Assembly: GCA_027946555.1 (NCBI GenBank)
Contig: JAPEVC010000061.1
Span: 1 to 64,000 of the forward strand
Reading direction: 5' to 3'
Origin: Gnomoniopsis sp. IMI 355080
Lineage: Eukaryota > Ascomycota > Sordariomycetes > Diaporthales > Gnomoniaceae
DNA length: 64,000 nucleotides
Under the pieces are notes generated by a model, which saw only the letters and a program-made list of their open reading frames with translations, was not told the DNA's origin and did not search any database. Position numbers and translations under genes: made by a program. How positions within the stretch are numbered: position 1 is the first letter of the stretch; the number at the start of each line of letters is the position of its first letter. This document shows positions 33,941-46,549 of this stretch, one piece after another.

Positions 33941-35497
33941 ATATTTAAGCATGACTCGCAGGCATAATGAAGAGAAGCGTACGTGGTATAGACTTTGTTC
34001 CTCGTGAGAAAGTTGTTTACTTGAAAACTCCCTAGCTCTCCAGGACCATTGCAAGACTCAGACAGTCATTCACACCTGCCCACAGACTCTGTAAACATCA
34101 GAATTTGTCACACCCGCGGCAATACCAAAGGTTCGCCACCTTTGGCAGCATGCCTCAGTATCACACGAATTTTAAGCAGACGCAAAATAAACACCGCAAT
34201 GCGAGCTGCCTGATTATTCGCTACCTATATAGTAGATATTACTGGCGGCATCTTAGTCCGGGGGGTTGGGAGATCGGGCGGTCGGAGGGTCAGGAGTATG
34301 TGAAGAAGCTGGGACCAAATATCAGCGAGTTACAGTGTACCTGAGCAATGTCAGGCTTGAAAAGTATCTCAGAGGTGGCAGATATCATCAATAGCGAAGA
34401 CAGTCAGGCGGATCCCGATGTTCCGATGGTCCTTTATGGGTAAATTACCTGGCATCAAGCCATATGAATCCCCAACGGGAGCGCAAAAGCTACTTAGGTA
34501 GATCCTCACGGTTCTGGAATTCTTCTCGACTTGCGTTAACGCGACATAAAATTCGAGACTCGCAAAGCCTACGTAGTTACGCGTTTGGGAATCATCAAGC
34601 ATTCGGGAGTTGCAATGCTATGAGTACAACTCATACCGGCATTCATTTCTCGTTTTCAACACATTCAGAATTGACTCTCTCTATGAAAGTGAAGCCTACC
34701 ATTGCAAGCAAGGCCTAGAACATCGAAGACACAGTGACTCACATCTATCATCACCGAATCTTCTTCACTACCTAAGTATGCATACTACCACTTCCCAGAA
34801 AAAGCTTCATGGCATATGCGCAATTCCTCCGTCGAAAGTGATCGAGGGAGAGCCAAAAGGCTTGTTTGATCATGGTATGCAGCTGAATGGGAACAAGGTT
34901 GATAGGGAAAACCCAGAGGATCCGGCTAAGCCGCGCATCCCATCTTACCCATCTGCTCATCGTTAGTGTTTTTTCTCTCTACGCGTGAGTTCACTTCATG
35001 CTTGGATTTTTCGAAGCTAATGAGGACAACGCTGACGGCACACCTCGAGATGTAGAGACCTTGCGCCAATACTGTGCTCCTTAATTTGTTCGAAGCTTTC
35101 CTACCCCTCGCAGCTTCCTCTTTGTATAGAAAACTTGGGCTTGGCTGGGGAAACAGCATCCTGGATTTCTTTTTGTCGCAATGATTCCGATACCTTCTTC
35201 ATTTGTCAGGGAAGGAGCTCGACACCGGAAGCGTTTCCCGGTTGGTCTGAGCAGAAGGCACACAAACGCCGGCAATTTATTGACCTTAAGCTTTTCCGGT
35301 ATCAACTGATGCCAACAGCATTGAGGCTCAGCGAAACGTATATAACTTATGACATACTGGGCAGCAAGCTTGGATGGACAGTTTTGATCCAATACTTGAC
35401 TGCCCAATTCGTAGATTGATACATCAGCTCGGTAACATGGGCGGTAGTGAGGATTGTCTTTGTGCTAAAATTGAACGTTGAACTTTTCCTCGTAAGA

Positions 35498-35519
35498 TAC
35501 CTAGGTACTTAGGTAGGTG
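35498..35519. repeat. TACCTAGGTA palindrome plus TTAGGTAGGT
   Basis: A perfect 10-bp palindrome followed by a partial copy lies about 175 bp upstream of the Zn2Cys6 regulator start. It is related to the elements at 9643, 15826 and 54896. Confidence 0.55.
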
Positions 35520-35693
35520 CTCGGCTGCCGAAAGAAGCTTAGCGCTCGTCCGGTTCTTTTGTTTATCCGCTACCCGACGTCACGCTGCGCAACCTACCAT
35601 CTTACTATCATCACTTTACCTATCTCATACAAATAAACCATCGCCCTGAGCTAGCAGTATCCACGAGTACCACGTTGCTTATATTCCGCATAG

Positions 35694-37800
35694 ATGCCCG
35701 AATTGCCTAGTGCCAAACGGTCGAATGTGCGCCGCTCCAATTTGACGGCATGTGCAAGATGCAAATCTCGGAAGCAGAGGTGCGATCAACGGCTGCCCGC
35801 ATGTGCAGCATGTGAGAGAGCCGGCGTAGCCTGCGTTAGCAAAGACCTTGATGGGCGCACGCTGCCACGAAGGTAAATAATACAAATGCCTTCCAGTCGC
35901 AATAGGTTTACTCCTCGGCTCCCGCTCGTGCCACGCCACCTGACGTTGATAGAAAAACAGTTATGTGAGAAGCCTCGAAGATCGAATTGCTCACTTGGAG
36001 AAGTGCTTAATATCTCATGGCATTTGCGACTACGATGAAGAAGCAACCACAACTACAGCTACGAGAGGAAGTAGCATAAAGGATTCTTCAACTACGGTTG
36101 CAGAAGATGTCGACCGACAGCTGCTCTCAGAGGCTAGCAAAGAGCTGCTTGACAGGAGTCTTGCAAAGGCCCAGCCTCCTCATCCAGATGCATCTGCTTC
36201 ATCAAGGTCTTTTGAACTACCAATGACTGTCCCGAAAGACCTCTCTAGCAAGCTCATTGATCGAATCCTCGTTCCATACCTAGGCCAGTCTGTCACTGCA
36301 GGTGACGGCAACATCCATCGCACGAGCAGCAACAGCAACAACAACACCGATGACGACAACGACGTGGGCAGTCCAGTATCAGGCAACCACACCAATCCTG
36401 CCAATTACGAGAAAATTCTGAAGGAGCTTCCCCGCCATGAAGAACTACCTATGCCGGCCAAAGAATCGGCCACCAAGCTCATTAACGCTTACTTCGAACA
36501 CTCGGACTTCTTCTCGCCGATACTCTGTAAGGAACAGCTCCTGATGGCCCTTGATAGAATGTACCAGGGCTCGGCCGTGCGTAGTCGACCACATTCGCGG
36601 GACCAATTTCAAGTCTGCGTGGTCTTTGCTGTTGCAGTCTGTCTTTTAAACAGGGTAGATTCATCGCTTTCTCTATCCAGTTCCACTGCATACTTCACCA
36701 CCGCGGCTCGGCTACTGGTCACAGATCAAGAATCAATATTTGGACTCGAGACTATTGAGCATCTTGAGGCATTGCTGTTGATTATCCAGTACCAGTCCTT
36801 TGAGTCAAATCTGCGAGGTGTCTGGCATTTTATCGGTCTTGCTACCAGACTGGCTATCCACCTGGGATTGCATACCGACTCTGATCATCAGGGGAAGCTC
36901 CAATCTTCTACTAATGCTTGCTGTTTTGAACATATCCCGAACGAGCCAGAGATGACACGGAAGCGTCTCTTCTGGGCGACGTACACGTTTGAGAGGAATA
37001 TATGCCCTGTCCTTTGCCGTCCGTTTTCCATACCAGACGAGGCTATAGAAACGAGTTTACCAAAAGTCCGACCGGGAGAGAACTCGGAAGCGAGTACGCG
37101 GGCGCTGGCAATCCATCTTATAAAGCTTCGACAGCTAGAATCGGAGATCTATACTACGCTACACCAGAAGCCACCTTATAACGGCGCCTGTATCAACTAT
37201 AACAACTGGCGAGAGCGAATGCAACAAAAGCTCCACCAATGGTACAACGAAACCCCACCGTGCGATAACATCGAGTCACCCTTGGCTCCTGTGACTGTTT
37301 TCGAAGGCTTCTTGGTCACGTCTCTTGTACAGCTGTACTATCCATCTCGATATCTCCCAGCCTTGTCCAATCCTGACATTAGCATGCTGGCCCAATACGC
37401 CACTTGCAGCGTTACCACCTACAGAGACGCGTTTCGAAAAGGCGCCCTCCGCTTCTATTGGCGGGCTGCGCACAACCTCTTTCGCGCGGGCTCTGCGCTC
37501 CTCTATTGTCGTCGTGCTGACACGGAACATCCATCTCGCAGCTTGAACGCGGTGGCTATCCAGGGGTCCATTGGCCAGTGCTCAAATATCCTCTGGGGCA
37601 TGGCTGAGAGGTGGCCCGATGGCAAGGCGTACAGGGATGCCTTTGAACGACTTTTGACTGCGGAAAATACCAGCACCGAGTGTAGCATGGGCACCAGTGC
37701 CCTCTTCGATGGGGCCTTCGGGAATACCGACTGGTTGAACGCGTGGATTTGGGATCCAGTGCCATCACCATCTTCGGTAGCATCTGTGCAAGGTCTTTGA
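35694..37800 (+). CDS. Zn2Cys6 transcription factor (intact)
   Basis: Two exons (35694-35872 and 35961-37800; 88-nt intron) give 672 residues. The zinc cluster near residue 20-48 is complete (ACARCKSRKQRC, then LPACAACERAGVAC). It leads through SYVRSLEDRIAHLEKCL, a linker and coiled-coil dimerisation element placed right after the splice site. A long Ser/Thr/Asn-rich spacer follows, then the fungal-specific TF domain (LLIIQYQSFESNLRGVWHFIGLATRLAIHLGLH and RKRLFWATYTFERN). It should bind CGG-type DNA sites and regulate transcription in the nucleus. It is convergent with the sulfatase gene 104 bp away. It could control the sulfatase/transporter pair, or it could have taken over the PKS cluster, whose own regulator is dead. 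Confidence 0.92.
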
Positions 37801-37904
37801 ACAAGTAATAAATGGCAGTCAAGGTGTACGGATGATCTCAAATCTTGCCCCGCTTCTAGTACCCCAAAGAAATCCTAGAAATCTTCCACCACCGAGTCGA
37901 CAAT

Positions 37905-39257
37905 TTACAAACCCTTGAGCGGATCCGGTGGTGCAGGGTCTGATTTGAGGCTCTTCTCAAACTCTGCTCTCAATTTCATGATGGGCTGGAGGACCCACGT
38001 ATTGTAAGCAAGAATATCAGATTCTTCTTTAGGATCCCGCACGACATTGAACAAGTATGGAGACTCCAGTTTGCCCGAACTCTCGTTGACTCTTGGCTCC
38101 CAGACAAGGTGCAGTTTCCAATCACGCCACTTGATAGCTCTTAGTTCATCTTTTATATAGAACAAGAAACCTTGTCTTATCGAAGGCGTGTCCAACGGGC
38201 GACAGAAGAAGGATGTTTGATCGATGCCGTCAATGGGTCGATCTTTGGGTACGGATTCCTGTGCCCCAGTAATAGAGGCAATTGTAGTGAATAGATCTGT
38301 CACGTGGACGATTGAGTTGCTTGTCGTCCCCGCCGGGATGCGACCTTTCCATCGGATAATGCAAGGCACCCGCAGACTGCCTTCCATGGCGGTATGATAG
38401 GTACCCATCCACGGACCGGCTGTGCCCCTATAAGGTGGCCGGAACTCAGGTCCGTTGTCCGAGGCAAAGATGAAAACCGTATTATCCCTAATCTCAGGGT
38501 CCATAGAGGCAAGGTGTTCTAGGATCTGGCCCACGCGGTAATCCATCTCCGCCATGGAGTCGGCGAATTCTCCCTGACGCGTCTTGCCAGCAAAGTCCGG
38601 ATGTGGCAGGGTGGGAAAATGCAAGTGCACCAATGGGTGGTAAAGGAAGAAAGGCTGGCCAGATTGTGCTTTCCGTGACAGCCAGTCTTTGGACCTTTCC
38701 ACAAGCATCTCGTCGATCAGCCTCCGCTTCTCGAGATCGTATACACATACGTTCTCCGATGGCTGGCCCGCCACCCCTTTCATAATATAAGGCAGCTCTG
38801 CAATATCCGGCTCATAACCAATGGCACTCGTGAATTGGCTTTCGTCTGTCGTCCGTGGGATTCCAAACCATTCGTCGAACCCCCGATCGCTTGGGTAACG
38901 TCCCTCGACATCCCCAAGATGCCACTTTCCGTGGTGAGCCGTGGCGTATCCAACTTCCTTGAGCACCTCGGGGAGCGTTTTTTCCCACCTGGTCAGACCT
39001 TGGGGAAATCCAGCCGGCACGCTTTGGCGGCAACCCGTCCGGATAGGATGTCGGCCTGTCATTAACGCGCTGCGCGTGGGTACGCAATCGCTCTCGACGT
39101 TGAAATTGTGCAGAAGCAGACCCTCAGCTGCGAGCTCGTCTATCCTAGGGGTCGCGGCCCCCCGAAGGACACCTCCACCGTAGCATCCTAACTCACCCCA
39201 GCCCAAATTGTCGGCTAGGACGAGAATAACATTCGGTTTGGACGGATCAGTTGACAT
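37905..39257 (-). CDS. Type I sulfatase (arylsulfatase-like)
   Basis: An intronless gene encodes 450 residues from the ATG at 39257. The N terminus (NVILVLADNLGWGELGCYGG) is the metal-site start of the alkaline-phosphatase-like sulfatase fold. The signature SDCVPTRSALMTGR contains CxPxR, whose Cys is converted to formylglycine, the catalytic nucleophile. HHGKWHLGD and FASDNGPEFRPPYRG complete the metal and substrate sites. There is no signal peptide, so it is probably cytosolic and hydrolyses imported sulfate esters to release sulfate. It is divergent from a Dal5-family transporter gene. Its lack of introns, unlike most neighbours, is compatible with an origin from bacteria, but that is not proved. 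Confidence 0.92.
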   Translation of the reverse strand: MSTDPSKPNVILVLADNLGWGELGCYGGGVLRGAATPRIDELAAEGLLLHNFNVESDCVPTRSALMTGRHPIRTGCRQSVPAGFPQGLTRWEKTLPEVLKEVGYATAHHGKWHLGDVEGRYPSDRGFDEWFGIPRTTDESQFTSAIGYEPDIAELPYIMKGVAGQPSENVCVYDLEKRRLIDEMLVERSKDWLSRKAQSGQPFFLYHPLVHLHFPTLPHPDFAGKTRQGEFADSMAEMDYRVGQILEHLASMDPEIRDNTVFIFASDNGPEFRPPYRGTAGPWMGTYHTAMEGSLRVPCIIRWKGRIPAGTTSNSIVHVTDLFTTIASITGAQESVPKDRPIDGIDQTSFFCRPLDTPSIRQGFLFYIKDELRAIKWRDWKLHLVWEPRVNESSGKLESPYLFNVVRDPKEESDILAYNTWVLQPIMKLRAEFEKSLKSDPAPPDPLKGL

Positions 39258-39804
39258 TTGAATTTTGTGATTCAACAAGACCTCCGTTGTAGAGGATCAG
39301 GTTATAGTAAGAGGTAAACAAATAAACAGTGGTGAGATCAATTTGTGCACTTCGACAATTCGTGTTGAGAAACAAATCAAAAATCATGTTCCTGATCATT
39401 GACATGGGCCGGGTGCGGTTCCGGCGATGAATCAGAACATGAGCCGGTCGTCCGGTCGCTCACTGCCGACGCTCACCTCCGATAGACCCACTCTCCGATC
39501 GCTCAAGACCGTAACTGATAATAATGCACAAAGAAGACTAGATGCAACGCCGAAGGATCGGACATTACTGCCCAGGGCCCATGGTTAAGAGTCTAATTAA
39601 CTACAACAACCAAACACAGAATCGCGTCAGGAATTGGGCCCACATTGTTTGACGTAGTATTACATGGTGGCGTCCAGGTTAATACACATACCATTACGCT
39701 TGGAGCAGCCTTGCAGACTATAACTCGTAGCCGAGTTGTTTTCGCCTTCTCAGCGCCGTAATCATTGCGTTTCTTTGCATTCCCAAGTAAGCATCCTCTT
39801 CGCA
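39258..39804. promoter_or_regulatory. Divergent promoter of sulfatase and transporter
   Basis: The start codons of the two divergent genes are 547 bp apart, so the region should drive both. No operator was identified by eye. Confidence 0.5.
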
Positions 39805-41488
39805 ATGAACGAGACTCAAAGCAAGGACAAAAGCTTGTCCGTGCCGCCGATGATCGATGAGAAACACAACTTTCCAGACAAGCCCGGTTCCCTTCCCAAT
39901 CATCAGGATGATATTGAAGTCGCAACTTGGTCTGCACAGGAAGAGTCCGCCGTTGTATGGAAGTAGGTTTGCGTGGTTTTCTGCTTTTATACCCAGCAGG
40001 GTCCTTGCTTCTATACCCAATTCCCATACATGAATACACATCTACAGAGCAATGTGCTGACTCTACTCTTTAGACTAGATCTCTGTCTACTTCCATTGCT
40101 GGTCATTGGTTTCTTCGTCCTCCAGCTCGATCGAAGTAACATCAGCAATGCCCTATCAGATAGCCTGACTGAAGATTTGGGTATAACGTCCTACCAAGTC
40201 AGCAATGGCAACCAGCTCATGCTCGCAGGCATCATCATCTCCGAGATTCCTGCCAACCTCGTTCTACAAAGACTCGGTGCCCCAATATGGCTGACTGTTC
40301 AATTACTGATCTGGGGGACGATCGCGCTTACGCAAGCCTGGTGTACTGGCCTATCGAGCTTTTATGCCACGCGATTCCTCCTTGGTATCTTCGAAGGCGG
40401 CTATATACCTGGAGCGCAATACATGCTGGCCTTGTTCTATACAGAAGGAGAGCTGGCCCGAAGAACGGCTATCTTTTATTTCGGCAACTATCTTGCCACG
40501 GCGGTTGGGTCCCTAATCGCAGCCGCTGTTCTGAGACTCGGTGGTGTCCGGGGATTGTCAGGTTGGCAATGGCTATTCATTAGTAAGTCCCTATCATTCT
40601 CGTCAGAGCAACACGTAAGGTCTCCGCAAACTGATTTGGTTTCCTCTTCACACTTTAGTCGAGGGATCCATTACCCTTCTAGTGCCCTTCGCATTCATCG
40701 CCCTCCTGCCACGCAGTACTTCCCAGACAAAGCCCCTCGTCAACGCTTTTGACCTTTTCAGTGATGATGAGCGTTCCATTATGAAAGCGCGCATCAGCCG
40801 CTCTGACGCATCTCGCTCCGAGGCCAAGGCCGCTATCACCTGGGCCAGCGTCCTTGCAAGTTTGACCGACCCACTTATATGGATGCACTGCGCGTTGAAC
40901 GTGCTCGGGCTTGCTCCCAAGGGCGGCCTGCAGCTCTACGGGCCTACTATCATCAAGGGCCTTGGCTTCAGTACCACCAAGGCCAATCTCCTCAACAGCG
41001 TGAGCAGTTTCGGCGTCATCGTCCTATCTTTTGCGATATCTCTAGCGTCAGACAAGACAAGTCTCCGCGGACCCTGGTGCATCTTATCCTTTGTCTATTC
41101 CATCGCATTCGCGGGCGCACTATACGCAATTGACAACGCAACGGCGACCAAGTGGACCTTATATGCAGTGTTTACAGCGCTCTCAGCGGGAAATGCTCTC
41201 GCTCAAGGGCTGAATGATGCTTGGTTGAATATCAACGCCACGACGGCGGCGAGGAGGAGCATCGGGCTCGCGATGGTGGTTGTCGGAAGCAACCTGGGAG
41301 GTATTGCTGGATCGCATCTATTTTCGTCAGGCGACAGCCCAAGATACGCTCAGTCATTTCTGGCTATTCTGTTGATGTATGCGGGTTGTATCCCAATGAC
41401 TTTGATAATCATGTATATGTACTGGAGAAAGAATAGGGCCGTAATGGTGGGCGATGGTATGGGCGATACACGCCGATTCCAACTATAA
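39805..41488 (+). CDS. MFS transporter, anion:cation symporter (Dal5/allantoate permease) family
   Basis: Three exons (39805-39962, 40074-40582, 40659-41488; introns 111 and 76 nt) give 498 residues. After a hydrophilic start, helix 1 reads LLPLLVIGFFVLQLDRSNISNA, the family hallmark. FLLGIFEGGYIPG follows in helix 4 and GWQWLFIIEG at the loop before helix 7. The total fits 12 membrane segments. Members import small anions such as allantoate, vitamins, or organic and inorganic sulfur compounds; yeast Soa1 is a sulfur-importing member. Placed head-to-head with a sulfatase, import of a sulfonate or sulfate ester is a reasonable inference. The ATG at 39805 is the first in frame. Confidence 0.9.
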
Positions 41489-43244
41489 AGCAACATACTT
41501 CAACATATCGATGAATGCCCTTCCTCGCTCACACTACAAGTCTTGGAGCACTCTACCATTTGGTCTTATAACTCAGCAAATAATCGCAAGAATCTGATTA
41601 TTATACCTTTCAAGGTGTAAAGCTTTCCATTGTTTTAAAATGAAAACAAGGATTCGATAGTTTTACGCATAAGGAACTCATTTGGGCCGGAAGTGGGCAT
41701 TAGTGAACGATTATATATCACAATTCGATTCAGAGATATCCATATTATCCAGGGAATAATCTTTAAAGGTATTTAACTTGGTAATATTAGCAAGCAAAGC
41801 GAACGAGATCACCTTAGTATCTTCTTATAGTTTTGCTTTACGTTGCGAGAGATAGTCGGACGGAACGAGGCTTTATAAAGTGGCACTAGTGTAATGAGTA
41901 GAAGATAAGGGATAAAGTATAATATACTAAATGCTATCTATTCATACTCGGGAACTCGCCAACACTTTTCTTATTTTCGAGGCATTCAATAAGCAGAGTA
42001 AGGCTTATTTATTGTGAAAATTTACTTCAATCGAAAATGATCAGTGTATTTCTGCCTCAATCATATAATAATAACATGCATAAGTTAGGAACATCTTATA
42101 ACAGTTCAACACCCTGTGGTTAGTATCAACGCAGTTTATCCTAAATGTCTAAGTATGCAATTAGTAGAAGGCCTGCTCCTAGACTACTATTCTCGTACAT
42201 ATAATCCGTATATTTTCTCCTTGCCTGCTAGCTATAATATAATATATAATGTTACTACTAGCTTATTTATATTAAAATGAATATGGAAGTATATTTCTGC
42301 TTTTATTTAATCCTAAGTTTATACAGACTTCCTATATATACCTACCAAGCCCAACCTCGGGACCCGCAGCGTCCAAGACACCCGTGATATATTCTAACCA
42401 ATACTATATAATCGTTATTCAGCTTGGTGGAGGGCTGGTCCGGAAGCGCGAAGCGCTGGAAGGAGCAGGCCTCCGCGAAGCTTTCTCTTATATCCTTAAT
42501 TGTGCAGAGTTTCTCGTGCGCGGATTGGTCAATAGCAAAAGATACTTACGTACGTGGCGAAGTACCTATATAATAAGGGCAGGAGGTCGAATCGTGACTG
42601 CTCCTTTCTAGCGCTTTCGGGCTTCCGGATCAGCCCTCCACTAAGCTGATTTCCTTTGCCTGTTCCATCGCTATAAACGATAATTCAGATAAATAATCGC
42701 CACAGCCCAGTATATAGAATAAATAAGTATGCCAATCTGCTAACTGTCCTAAAGTTTACGTAGGCCCATGGATAGCAGATTGAGTGGAACGTGCATACTT
42801 ATTTTACACTACCTACGTAGCTCGACGTAGGGCTACGATAAAGTCCAGTCCGGGGAGCAAATGAGATAGAGATATAGAGACTATCCTCCATACGCACCCA
42901 AGTCAGATCCCCAGCCCTTCCTCATCTCGGGGTGGATAGGCCGTTAGGAAGTCCCTACCTTGGTATGAGTAATTGTGGATGCCCCCCTGCTCTGATCAAC
43001 GGGTCAGCTGAAAGACAAACTTATGTAATCATCAGCCGCCTTGAAATCTCACGTCAACTCTGGTCAGAGGAGGTCGCTCTTTACTGCGCTACTTGCAGCG
43101 AAAAGACATAACTGAAAAGCGCACGTATATCCCAACTTATAGCCAGGTCTCCCACTCTCAGGCTCTTCCCGCACCTGCCCCCAGTATTTCAATAATATCA
43201 CTCGGTGTTCAATCCGATCATCATGTTTCCAGGCGCGTGACACC
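41489..43244. other. AT-rich gene-free stretch
   Basis: From about 41490 to 42400 the DNA is AT- and TA-rich with no coding frame, like the blocks at the left end of the window. The rest has normal composition but no recognised gene; the 75-codon frame at 42384-42611 has no similarity I can see. Confidence 0.5.
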
Positions 43245-44412
43245 ATGGAACGCCAAAAAGAGCAGCCGTCTTCGCCCATACCGGACCCCATTGATGATGC
43301 TCGAGTTCACACACGTACCCAATGCCTTCAGCGACCTCATGATGAGACTGAATTGTCCCTTCAAAAGACTAGCCCTTTTCCTTTCCGCGCGCTGCCGCTC
43401 GAGCTGCGGCTGAGGATTCTCGAGCACACATATCTCGGGCCCCCAGAAACTGGCGACTATGATCCGCGCTTCCAAAGCTTCATCATCCGAGATGGGCGGC
43501 GGATCCCAGGCATGTATGATTTTGCGATGCGCGAGTCCCACACTGAATGGTACGTCCCCAATTGTAAACACCCTCCACCCCCTGAATTAAACATCAAGAC
43601 AAGCATGCAAAACTCACTGCAACGGACTATACAGCACTTGCTCTCCTGCGGAGCATGATAACATCGCGTCTCGTTCAGCCACCTGTGCAATCCCACGTTG
43701 CCGGTGTCGCAAACTGCCGCTGGCGTTGTTTGTCGTTGACCGGCAGATGTACCACGAGGCCGCCGTCGAGGTCTTCTACCCCAACGCCTACTTCAATTTC
43801 TACGAAGACGACCTGCGCGCCGCGCTCGCCTTCCTCCGCGACGTGGTCCCGCGACAAGCCTTGGCTCACATGCGTCGCATCAAGTTCACCATGACGGTAG
43901 CGCAGTGCGAGGGCTGGGCCGATGGCGCGCTCGCCAGCGGATACCCGGCGCACTTTCTTGAGAATATTTTGCATGTATCCTGCGAGGGAAGCGCGCGGCC
44001 GCCTCTCGAATACAGGGCTGACTGGCGGGCGTTGTTGGCCTTTCTTGGTGGTGCTCATGCAGACCTCGCCCGACTGACCATTACAGTCGACATTTCGGAA
44101 TGCTCTTGGGAATTCCTCGAGGATCCCCTAAACTTCGATATGTACGACGGCAATCAGTCCATGTACCGGTTCCTCTATGACCTCTTTATCGACGTTACAA
44201 CCGCCATGTGCTCGCTGCATACGATAGGGGATTTTAAGATTCAGCTGGGTGTGTTCAGTCAGCTGAAACCCTGGCTTGAGAGGGAAGTGTTGGGCCAGCG
44301 ATATTCGATGATCTCCGAGGTTTCAGGACGTATGAATTGGTATGACATGGTCCCGAAGTGGCATAATGTGGACCAGAGACTGCCTGGTTCGAATTATAGT
44401 CCCGAGGCATGA
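43245..44412 (+). CDS. F-box-like protein
   Basis: Two exons (43245-43549 and 43635-44412, intron 85 nt) join in frame to 360 residues. Residues about 47-65 (FPFRALPLELRLRILEHTYL) are the F-box-like/2EXR-type segment frequent in fungal proteins of unknown role. Splicing links ESHTEW to a Cys-rich stretch (CAIPRCRCRKLPL) and on to LFVVDRQMYHEAAVEVFY, a segment typical of this family. The remainder resembles no enzyme. A role as a substrate adaptor in ubiquitin ligation is possible but only inferred from family membership. Confidence 0.7.
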
Positions 44413-46549
44413 CCAAGAACAGATACTCCTCGCACAGTGGGGAAAAAGTAGAACGAACAAAGCGGGCACTACTGTCGGTTTGTGATCGGTAAAGAGGTCA
44501 TTGATAGCGTTAACAATAACGTCTCATTTTGGGTATCTTCTAAACCTACTTGAGTGTCTGCATTGTTTATCACTTTACGTTATTGCTTTATTTTAACGTG
44601 ATAACCTTCCCAGCTAGATTGAGCCTCTACGCGATTCTTATAAGCCCTTATCAGCTTTAAGCCTTACGTACACAGAGGGGGTGCACCAACGGACTGTACG
44701 ATCGCTGCTGGTCGCTCAACGGGCTGGATCAACTGTGCTGCTTGCGTAGGCTGATTGGGATGCCACTTCTTGGAGCGACTTTTGCAATTGCAACGGCTGA
44801 GAACATCAAGGTTGAACTTCACCTGGTGAGTGTTGCGGAACCGGAGGGCTTTATCTGGACAGACCGCCATGATTGTGCCAGTGGCCCAAGATCGAAGGGC
44901 TGCTGACACGAGTGCGAGGTTTACAACTGGAATGGCTGAATTTAAATTTGCAGCCACCCAGACGTTTGTCGCTGGGTCTGTCGTGATTGCTGGACTTGGG
45001 CGCGAGGCGGATGTTTTCGCTGGGCTGGCGATTCCAAGTTGGTAGTGGGCTTGCCGAATCAGAAACTCCTGGAGTGTACCATAGTGGTCCTCCCATTCTT
45101 GGGAGTGATTATCGCCGATGTTGGCTTTCACTTTCACGGTTGATGTCATCTCTTGCCCGCTCACAAAAGCAAGTCCGTCAGACGTTATCTAGGTGCCCCT
45201 GCGATGTTCGTGCTTGGGAACGGCAGAATCAAGTGTCTGTTAAAAGCGTCGGGGTTTCCTTTGATGTCTTGTTTCACAAATGAGCTATCAGCAGTCTTCT
45301 CGACTAGTCTCCTTTCCCGCACCAAGGACCTTGGGACTCTTTCCTCGGCATGGCGTCTACAGGTATCTGGAAATGGGTGGCGTTTACAGGCGTCTGCAGT
45401 TGGACGTGGGACTTGTGAGCCAACCTTGATTGTGGATGGCCTGAAGAACGGCTTCTGGATTCTGACTTTTGACTTTTGGCTTTTGACTTTGGGCTTCTCA
45501 AATGAGACCGCTTTAGGGAGACATTCCCGATGCGTCATGTTGGTAAGATAATGCCAATATGAGCTCTCAGTTTATCTTCAATGCAAACACCGTCTCACAC
45601 GGGCACCAGGGTCAAGATGGGCGACACTTTTATTTGACTCTATTGGGAATTGTGCCGAGTGATTCTTGAGCTAGTCGGAATATGTCTTCGCGTTGTCGTA
45701 GTGCTCGTAGATGTGCCCAGGTGGTTTCTCAAACCGTCTTTATGTGGACTTTCTTTCCCACCAAAGGTACAAGCATTCTGTTTGATTTCCCTGCCCGAAT
45801 TTTGAAACTACAGGGAGTTTCATCGCGGGAGTCCGTATTTGAGTTCCTAGTAACCAACGGTCAGGTCGATGAGGTGTCTTCGATACATAGGTAGGTGAGG
45901 ATAAAAGCTCGTTTCGGGTGGGATGCGGCCGACCGAGGATTGTTGATGGCTTGTCTAATAGATCCGACCTCTACTGGATTGGCAGTCAACACGTTTCATT
46001 ACCGACGCTTGCTTACTGACGCGTTGCGAAACTTGCCAGTATTGACAGGGTCGTGCTGAGGTGCAACGGCCAAATTGCTCGGACGTATCGAGTGCGTTGA
46101 TAGTTGCTGGGCCGGAGAGAAGGGGGGAAATGGGCAGTATCTTTGTGCATAACGAAGGAAATTACAAGCTATCGTGACTGACTCACTGCCGTCGAGATAT
46201 CCGCCAAGTACCCTAACCCTAAGTGGTCCGTATCATATATCAATACTTTATCTACGCGTTTTATGGAATGCGGCGTTTATCAGAACATTAGCCGGGACGC
46301 ATGGAGTACATAGTACAGATACAATCCCTTCCTGGTCTAGAGTGCTGATCGGATTCCGATAACTTAGCAGGGATTGAGCTAGTAACTATCTGCACTTGCT
46401 TCAGTTTTATTCAGAAGCCAGACCACTACCTACAGGCAGCCGTGGACGTTTCCAAAGTTGCATGGGTGAAGTCCCGTAGACCGCGCCTACAGACCTGCCT
46501 CGCACGCATCCATCAGTGTCATCGAAATAGCCCCAAGCCCACGACGAAC
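44413..46549. other. Intergenic region
   Basis: Over 2 kb without a recognised gene, apart from the doubtful frame at 44664-45149. A low-complexity GACTTTTG/GGCTTTTG patch lies at about 45462-45500. Two telomere-like CCCTAA units lie at 46211-46222. Confidence 0.4.
44664..45149 (-). CDS. Hypothetical small protein
   Basis: An open frame of 161 codons from the ATG at 45149. It contains an Ala/Pro-rich middle and a basic, Cys-containing stretch (LSRCNCKSRSKKW). I recognise no family, membrane segment or signal peptide. It may be a small lineage-specific gene or a chance frame. Confidence 0.25.
   Translation of the reverse strand: MTSTVKVKANIGDNHSQEWEDHYGTLQEFLIRQAHYQLGIASPAKTSASRPSPAITTDPATNVWVAANLNSAIPVVNLALVSAALRSWATGTIMAVCPDKALRFRNTHQVKFNLDVLSRCNCKSRSKKWHPNQPTQAAQLIQPVERPAAIVQSVGAPPLCT

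Larger units (their letters stand above)
32802..35693. other. Long intergenic region
   Basis: Nearly 2.9 kb lack a recognisable gene. The longest frame (33134-33604, minus strand, 156 codons) has no known motif. A microsatellite lies at 33864-33940 and a palindrome-like element at 35498-35519. Promoters of the divergent flanking genes must lie at the two ends. Confidence 0.45.

Noticed and set aside
46211..46222. Two CCCTAA units, possible interstitial telomere repeat
   Set aside because: Only two copies; easily expected by chance and no other telomere-like sequence nearby.
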